From assembly GCA_019236545.1 (NCBI GenBank), contig JAFAIV010000318.1:1-21543 (forward strand): 21,543 nucleotides of DNA. Reading direction: 5' to 3'. The notes under the pieces were generated by a model, which was given only the letters and a program-made list of their open reading frames with translations, had not been told where the DNA came from and did no database searches. A program made the translations under genes and the position numbers. Every line of letters starts with the position of its first letter. Position 1 is the stretch's first letter. This stretch comes from Actinomycetota bacterium. GTDB taxonomy: Bacteria; Actinomycetota; Thermoleophilia; Gaiellales; Gaiellaceae. Below are positions 15,672 through 21,543 of the stretch, piece by piece.

Positions 15672-16252
15672 CCGCAGAGCCGTGGGCGCCCCTCGCCCCG
15701 GCGGAGGCGGCGGAGCTCCTGGCGGGGCTCGACGCGTCCTGGTGGATCGCGGGCGGCTGGGCGATCGACCTGTACCTCGGTGGCGGCCTGCGGGAGCACG
15801 CCGACCTCGACGTCGCCGTCCTCCGGGACGACGCGGCGGGCGTCGCCGCGCATCTCGCCGGCTGGGACTTCCACGCGGTCACGGCGCCCGGGGAGCTCAC
15901 GCCCTGGGACGGCTCGCCCCCGCCGGAGCACGTGCACGGGATCTGGGCGCGTCCGACTCCCGCGAGCCCGTGGGCGTTCGAGCTCCTGCTCGAGGAGCAC
16001 GAGGGCGACCGCTGGCTCTACCGCCGCGACTCGCGCGTCTCGCTGCCGCTCGCGGACTTCGGCGCCGTCCGCGACGGCCTCCCGCTCGTCGCGCCCGAGG
16101 TCGCGCTCCTCTTCAAGGCGAAGAGCCCGGACGAGAAGGCGGAGGGAGACTTCGCCGCCGTGCTCCCGCACCTCGACGAGCGCCGCCGCGCCTGGCTCGC
16201 CGGCGCGCTCGCCCTGCTCCACGCCGGCCACCCGTGGAGCGAACGGCTGTGA
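15668..16252 (+). CDS. Nucleotidyltransferase-fold protein, aminoglycoside adenylyltransferase-like
   Basis: A 194-residue protein with the signature of aminoglycoside/lincosamide nucleotidyltransferases: WWIAGGWAIDLYLGG at 25-39 and REHADLD at 42-48, where Asp46 and Asp48 would bind metal. A Lys-rich FKAKSPDEKAEGDF stretch follows near the end. The ANT(2'')-type family transfers AMP to antibiotic hydroxyls, but many chromosomal members have no known substrate, so resistance should not be assumed. GTG at 15668 overlaps the obg stop (GTGA) and has GGAG 5 nt upstream; GTG at 15662 is an alternative. Its stop overlaps the nadD start in the same way. Placement between obg and nadD is unusual. Base composition does not look different from its neighbours. 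Confidence 0.85.
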   Translation: MTAEPWAPLAPAEAAELLAGLDASWWIAGGWAIDLYLGGGLREHADLDVAVLRDDAAGVAAHLAGWDFHAVTAPGELTPWDGSPPPEHVHGIWARPTPASPWAFELLLEEHEGDRWLYRRDSRVSLPLADFGAVRDGLPLVAPEVALLFKAKSPDEKAEGDFAAVLPHLDERRRAWLAGALALLHAGHPWSERL

Positions 16253-16806
16253 GCGACGTCCTCTACGGCGGCGCGTTCGACCCGCCGCACACGGGCCACG
16301 TCGCCGTCGCGGACGCCGCCCGCGAGCGCTTCGCGGCCGAGCGCCTGGTCGTTCTCGTGTCCGAACGGCCCGGCCACCGCGGCACGCACGCGCCCGCGCC
16401 GCTGCGCGTCGAGCTCGCGCGGGCCGCCTTCCCGCGCGACGACGTCCGCCTCGACCCGTACCCGCGGACGATCGACCTGCTCCGCGGCGAGCGCTTCGAC
16501 GACCCGGTGTTCGTCGTCGGCGCCGACCAGTTCTGCGACTTCCTCGACTGGACGGAGCCGCAGGAAGTCCTGGAGCGCACGCGCCTCGCCGTCGCCACCA
16601 GGCCCGGCTTCCCGCAGCAGCGGCTCGACGGCGTCCTCGCTCGCCTCGACCGCCCGGAGCGCGTCCTCTTCTTCGCCATCGAGCCGAACCCGCTCGCCTC
16701 GACCGACATCCGCGCCCGCGTCGCCGCTGGCCAGCCGCTCGACGGGCTCGTCCCGCCGCGGGTCGCCGAGCTGATCGAGGCGCGCGGCCTCTACCGGGGC
16801 GCTTGA
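16249..16806 (+). CDS. nadD: Nicotinate-nucleotide adenylyltransferase
   Basis: A 185-residue enzyme that makes deamido-NAD from nicotinate mononucleotide and ATP in NAD synthesis. The motif GGAFDPPHTGH (7-17) contains the HxGH nucleotidyltransferase signature. GADQFCDFLDW lies mid-protein, and the C-terminal STDIR (151-155) matches the family SxTxxR motif. The length is normal or slightly short. GTG at 16249 overlaps the preceding stop by 4 nt (GTGA). Downstream comes rsfS, the usual neighbour. A TTG overlapping its own TGA (16803-16806) may start rsfS. Confidence 0.95.
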   Translation: MSDVLYGGAFDPPHTGHVAVADAARERFAAERLVVLVSERPGHRGTHAPAPLRVELARAAFPRDDVRLDPYPRTIDLLRGERFDDPVFVVGADQFCDFLDWTEPQEVLERTRLAVATRPGFPQQRLDGVLARLDRPERVLFFAIEPNPLASTDIRARVAAGQPLDGLVPPRVAELIEARGLYRGA

Positions 16807-16829
16807 CGTCCGGAGGCCCTGGGTACACT
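16803..16829 (+). promoter_or_regulatory. Promoter-like TTGACG/TACACT at the nadD-rsfS joint
   Basis: TTGACG (16803-16808) and TACACT (16824-16829) are good hexamers, but the spacer is only 15 nt. If used, transcription would start near 16836, downstream of the TTG start, and rsfS would need a CTG or other rare start. Confidence 0.35.
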
Positions 16830-17219
16830 GACGGCGTCAGCATCCGAGGACACAAGACCGCCCTGACCTCGCTCGAACAAGCCCGCCGCACCGCCGCTCT
16901 CGCACAGGAGAAGCTGGCGGAGGACGTCGTCATCCTCGACATGCGGCCCGTCTGCACCTTCACGGACTACTTCGTCGTCGCGACCGGGCGCAACCCACGC
17001 CAGACCGCCGCGATCTGGGACGAGGTGCACGGCGTCCTCAAGAAGGAGGCCGGCCTGCTCCCGCGCACCGTCGACGGGACGCAGGAGGGGTCGTGGATCC
17101 TCGCCGACTACCTCGACGTCGTCCTCCACGTCTTCACGCCCGAGGCGCGCGCCTTCTACCGGCTCGAGGAGCTGTGGGGCGACGTGCCGGCGGTCGAGCT
17201 CGAAGCCGCCGCGGGTTAG
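16803..17219 (+). CDS. rsfS: Ribosomal silencing factor RsfS (start uncertain)
   Basis: RsfS binds L14 on the 50S subunit and blocks subunit joining when nutrients are short. The core is unmistakable: EKLAEDVVILDMRPVCTFTD, YFVVATGRNPRQTAAIWDEV, GLLPRTVDGTQEGSWILADY and DVVLHVFTPEARAFYRLEEL. The start is unclear. The family normally begins just before TSLEQARRTAALAQ, where only a CTG (16863) is available. The nearest standard start is TTG at 16803, overlapping the nadD stop as TTGA, like the GTGA joints upstream; this gives 138 residues with about 20 extra at the front. A promoter-like TTGACG/TACACT lies in between. The stop overlaps the rodZ-like stop on the other strand. Confidence 0.9.
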   Translation: MTSGGPGYTDGVSIRGHKTALTSLEQARRTAALAQEKLAEDVVILDMRPVCTFTDYFVVATGRNPRQTAAIWDEVHGVLKKEAGLLPRTVDGTQEGSWILADYLDVVLHVFTPEARAFYRLEELWGDVPAVELEAAAG

Positions 17220-17995
17220 CCGGCGCTCAGACCCTGCTGCGTGAGCAGGACGTTCCCGACGTCGGTCGGGAGGCCGTGCTGCAGCTTGCCGCCGAGACGC
17301 ACGTCGAGGTTCCACGGCGCCCCGACCCGGAACCAGACCGGCGTCTTGTCGACCTTCACCGGGATCGTGTGCCCCTGCGGGAGGAAGCCGTCGTAGAGGA
17401 TCGGGCCGCTCGCGCTGCCCTGCCGGACCTGCAGCCACACCGGGCCGCGCACGGCGGCGAGGACGCCCTTCGCCGGCAGCGCGGCGGCGGCCGGGGTCGT
17501 GACGGCCGGGATCGCGGCGGCCTTCACGGCCGACGGCTTCGCGAGGGGCGCCGCCTTCGGCTTCGTGACGTGGCGGACGGCGGTGCGCGTGACGCCCGCC
17601 GTGTGGTGGGTCTTGGGCGTCGAGCTCCGGTGGAGCTGCCATGCAGCGACCGCGCCGACGATGGCGACGATGGCGAGGATGGCGATCAGGGGACGGAGGA
17701 AGCCGATCCGCGGCGCGCCGATCGGGGCCAGCGCCTCGTGCACGAGCGGCCCGTCCTCGCGGCGCGCGTAGCGGCTGTTGAACTCGTCGACGTAGAGGTT
17801 CCCGTTCAGGCCCAGGAACTCGGCGTACGTGCGCAGGAACCCCTTGATGTAGGCATCGCCGGGCAGCAGCTCCCAGCGCTCCTCCTCGAGCGCGTTCAGA
17901 TAGCGCCCGCGAATGCGGATCGCCTTCTGCACGTCCTCCGCGCTGAGGCCGCGCTTGTCGCGCGCCTCGCGGAGGCTGGGCCCGATCTCGAACAT
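17216..17995 (-). CDS. rodZ: RodZ-like helix-turn-helix membrane protein
   Basis: A 259-residue protein starting MFEIGPSLREARDKRGLSAE. It has a Cro-type HTH (about 1-70; LNALEEERWELLPGDAYIKG and FLRTYAEFLGL are typical of RodZ), one membrane helix (about 98-120), an Ala/Pro/Lys/Thr-rich extracytoplasmic linker and a C-terminal beta domain of DUF4115 type (about 178-253). RodZ ties MreB filaments to the wall machinery; the genes for its partners lie at 3758-9534. The C-terminal part ends in TQQGLSAG. Its TAA overlaps the rsfS TAG by 4 nt. The promoter lies in the 119-bp gap to tRNA-Ala, where three DnaA-box-like sites are seen. No strong ribosome binding site is visible before the ATG. Confidence 0.9.
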   Translation of the reverse strand: MFEIGPSLREARDKRGLSAEDVQKAIRIRGRYLNALEEERWELLPGDAYIKGFLRTYAEFLGLNGNLYVDEFNSRYARREDGPLVHEALAPIGAPRIGFLRPLIAILAIVAIVGAVAAWQLHRSSTPKTHHTAGVTRTAVRHVTKPKAAPLAKPSAVKAAAIPAVTTPAAAALPAKGVLAAVRGPVWLQVRQGSASGPILYDGFLPQGHTIPVKVDKTPVWFRVGAPWNLDVRLGGKLQHGLPTDVGNVLLTQQGLSAG

Positions 17996-18016
17996 CGCAA
18001 CGATTGTGACTGAGTG

Positions 18017-18067
18017 TGTGGGTAACCGCCAGAAGCGGGGGAAAGCGTGTGGAAAGGCTGTGGAAAA
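18017..18067 (-). promoter_or_regulatory. Three DnaA-box-like sites upstream of rodZ
   Basis: On the minus strand, TTACCCACA (18025-18017), CTTTCCACA (18056-18048) and TTTTCCACA (18067-18059) all point the same way. The last two start 11 bp apart. Two of the three differ from TTATNCACA by one base and one by two. The rest of the 119-bp gap holds the tRNA promoter. Confidence 0.35.
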
Positions 18068-18097
18068 CCTGCCGTGGGATGGTTCGCCGGAGGCGGC

Positions 18098-18103
18098 TAC
18101 ACT
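18098..18103 (+). promoter_or_regulatory. Candidate -10 box of tRNA-Ala
   Basis: TACACT ends 11 nt before the tRNA, which would give a precursor with a 5' leader of about 5 nt. The -35 is weak. Confidence 0.45.
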
Positions 18104-18114
18104 TCCTGCTCCCA

Positions 18115-18187
18115 GGGCCCATAGCTCAGCTGGGAGAGCGTCTGGCTGGCAGCCAGAAGGTCGCCGGTTCGAGCCCGGCTGGGTCCA
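18115..18187 (+). tRNA. tRNA-Ala (anticodon GGC)
   Basis: A 73-nt cloverleaf is complete. The acceptor GGGCCCA pairs with TGGGTCC (one G-U), with discriminator A at 18187. The D arm is GCTC/GAGC. The anticodon stem TCTGG/CCAGA holds the loop CTGGCAG, giving anticodon GGC, which reads GCC and GCU alanine codons. The T arm is GCCGG-TTCGAGC-CCGGC. The 3' CCA is not encoded. The next base begins the TTG start codon of the downstream gene. Confidence 0.97.
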
Positions 18188-18607
18188 TTGTCCCAGGACG
18201 CGGTCGAGCTCTTCCTGCGCGGCTACCGCGCCTTCGTCGCGAGCGACCTGGAGGCGATCGAGGGGATGCTCGACCCGGACGTGGAGTGGGTCGGCGTCGA
18301 CGCGGAGGCGACGCTCGTCAGCCGCGCGACCGTGCTCGAGGTGCTCGAGGAGCGGGTCGCCGAGCAGTACCACGTCACGGTCGACCGGGCGATCGGGATC
18401 GGCGACCGCGTCGTCGTCAGCATGCGCTTCTCGCGGGTCGAGCCCGACCCGACCGACGAGCGGCCGCTCCAGAGCCGGCGCTTCTACCTCGTCGGCCGCT
18501 ACGCCGCCGTCGTCCACACGCAGGACGGGCGTGTCGTCCGCGTCGAGGAGCACCCGCACCTCGCGGCCGCGCTCGAGGCCGAGGGCCTCGAGGACGAGGT
18601 CGCGTGA
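18188..18607 (+). CDS. SnoaL-like / NTF2-fold protein
   Basis: A 139-residue NTF2-like alpha+beta barrel protein. The opening helix QDAVELFLRGYRAFVASDLE and the following MLDPDVEWVG are typical of SnoaL-like families, and the strands RRFYLVGRYAAVVHTQDGRV close the barrel. Members include small cyclases, isomerases and pure binding proteins; the substrate is unknown. The best start is TTG at 18188, because the N-terminal helix is conserved in the family. It follows the last base of tRNA-Ala directly, so no ribosome binding site outside the tRNA is possible. The next start, ATG at 18266, would delete the first helix. The end overlaps pcp by 4 nt (GTGA), suggesting co-transcription of tRNA, this gene and pcp. 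Confidence 0.82.
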   Translation: MSQDAVELFLRGYRAFVASDLEAIEGMLDPDVEWVGVDAEATLVSRATVLEVLEERVAEQYHVTVDRAIGIGDRVVVSMRFSRVEPDPTDERPLQSRRFYLVGRYAAVVHTQDGRVVRVEEHPHLAAALEAEGLEDEVA

Positions 18608-19158
18608 AGGCGCTCGTCACCGGCTTCGAGCCCTTCGGCGGCCGGGACGTGAACCCGTCGCAGGAGCTCGTCGAGGTGCTCGCGGCCGACCCGCCTGACG
18701 GGGTGGAGCTCGTCGCGCGCGTCCTCCCGGTGACGTGGTCGCGCGCGGGCGACGAGCTCGTCGGCGCCGTGCTCGCGGCGCAGCCCGACGTCGTCGTCTG
18801 CTTCGGCCAGGCCGACGGCATCGCCGGAGTCGAGGTCGAGCGGTTCGCGCTCAACATGGACGACGGCACCGACAGCGAAGGCGAGCAGCGGCACGGCGAC
18901 ATCGCGCCCTACGGGCCGGTCGCCTACCGCTCCACGCTGCCGGTGGACGAGATCGTCGCCGCGCTCGAGGCGGACGGGATCCCCGTAGCGGCCTCGCGCG
19001 ACGCGGGCGGCTACCTCTGCAACCACGTCTTCTACGTCCTGATGGCGCTGCTCGAGGAGCAGCCCGGGATCCGCGGCGGCTTCGTCCACGTCTCGCCGGA
19101 CGCGCCGCTGGAGACGCTCGTCCGTGCCGCGCGGGCGATCCTCGCCGCGAGCGCGTAG
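18604..19158 (+). CDS. pcp: Pyrrolidone-carboxylate peptidase (pyroglutamyl peptidase I)
   Basis: A 184-residue cysteine peptidase (family C15) that removes N-terminal pyroglutamate in the cytoplasm. It starts MKALVTGFEPFGGRDVNPSQ, the family signature. The triad is visible: Glu79 (GVEVERFALN), Cys139 (GGYLCNHVFY) and His162 (GGFVHVS). The length is slightly below the usual 200-215, and the end is compact. GTG at 18604 overlaps the SnoaL-like stop by 4 nt, implying coupling. It ends 54 nt before lon, which has its own promoter. Confidence 0.95.
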   Translation: MKALVTGFEPFGGRDVNPSQELVEVLAADPPDGVELVARVLPVTWSRAGDELVGAVLAAQPDVVVCFGQADGIAGVEVERFALNMDDGTDSEGEQRHGDIAPYGPVAYRSTLPVDEIVAALEADGIPVAASRDAGGYLCNHVFYVLMALLEEQPGIRGGFVHVSPDAPLETLVRAARAILAASA

Positions 19159-19168
19159 CGCTCGGTCG

Positions 19169-19193
19169 AGTAGGTACAATCCGGATACCTACT
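19169..19193 (+). promoter_or_regulatory. Palindromic operator candidate over the lon -10 box
   Basis: AGTAGGTA-N9-TACCTACT is a perfect 8-bp inverted repeat. TACAAT (19175-19180), the likely lon -10, lies inside it. The -35 is weak, as expected for an activated or tightly controlled promoter. It does not match the HspR element consensus (CTTGAGT-N7-ACTCAAG). Confidence 0.55.
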
Positions 19194-19212
19194 TCACTGA
19201 GGAGATCTCGAA

Positions 19213-21490
<2,278 letters not shown>

Positions 21491-21501
<11 letters not shown>

Positions 21502-21543
21502 GCGCTGTCAGCCGCTGCCCGAGGAGGTCGCCCGCGCGGCGGA
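21491..21543 (+). CDS. Possible start of a downstream zinc-ribbon-like gene, cut by window edge
   Basis: ATG at 21491 lies inside the end of lon, 11 nt before its stop ends, and opens MRCRRCQPLPEEVARAA before the window edge. The CxxC so close to the N-terminus looks like half of a zinc ribbon. Only 17 codons are visible and no ribosome binding site is clear, so this is tentative. The bases after the lon stop hold nothing else recognisable. Confidence 0.35.

Noticed and set aside
15668..16252. Treating the nucleotidyltransferase as a recently acquired resistance gene
   Set aside because: Composition and codon use look like its neighbours, overlaps on both sides are tight, and no mobile-element remains are seen.
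18017..18067. Reading the DnaA-box-like cluster as a chromosomal origin
   Set aside because: No dnaA, dnaN, gyrB, rpmH or rnpA nearby and no AT-rich unwinding stretch; the sites are too few.

Overview
This is a high-GC (roughly 70% by eye), gene-dense bacterial chromosome segment made almost entirely of housekeeping genes. The mix points to an actinobacterial, rod-type lineage. It includes a Ku protein with a Lys-rich tail, a complete mreB-mreC-mreD-mrdA-rodA cluster, a RodZ-like protein, an RNase E/G with long charged tails, the rplU-rpmA-obg-nadD-rsfS block and a bacterial Lon. Class Thermoleophilia is my best guess; it is an inference from gene content and style, not a proven assignment. 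I see no phage, insertion sequence, CRISPR array or rRNA.

Layout. Positions 1-1143 (-) hold the N-terminal two thirds of an acyl-CoA synthetase, cut by the window edge. It is divergent from ku (1223-2098, +). A 56-residue helix-turn-helix-like protein (2121-2291, -) lies behind a leader with an intrinsic terminator just before its ribosome binding site. An alpha/beta hydrolase (2432-3286, +) meets ssb (3283-3648, -) stop to stop. The rod-shape operon runs from 3758 to 10316: mreB, mreC, mreD, mrdA (PBP2), rodA and a final DUF697-like gene, with most junctions overlapping by 1-8 nt. A 63-residue charged protein (10313-10504, -) is divergent from rne/rng (10751-13594). Then follow rplU, rpmA, obg, an aminoglycoside-nucleotidyltransferase-like gene, nadD and rsfS (to 17219). 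A rodZ-like gene (17216-17995, -) meets rsfS stop to stop. A tRNA-Ala(GGC) at 18115-18187 is followed without any gap by a SnoaL-like gene and a pyroglutamyl peptidase gene. lon (19213-21501) has its own promoter with a palindrome over the -10. A further gene may begin inside the end of lon.

How the genes work together. MreB filaments, MreC/MreD, the RodA glycan polymerase and the PBP2 transpeptidase form the elongasome, with RodZ (about 7 kb downstream) as its usual membrane linker to MreB. The second block serves RNA decay (RNase E/G), 50S assembly (L21, L27, Obg, RsfS) and NAD synthesis (NadD). Ku and SSB act in DNA repair and replication, Lon in protein quality control.

No striking defence or mobile system is visible. 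The points most worth a second look are small: the attenuator-like leader at 2292-2412, the tRNA fused end to end with a TTG-started gene, the GTPase-remnant protein at the end of the rod operon, the palindrome at the lon promoter, DnaA-box-like sites upstream of rodZ and ku, an SSB whose acidic tip is not terminal, and lineage-type extensions on L21 and RNase E/G.
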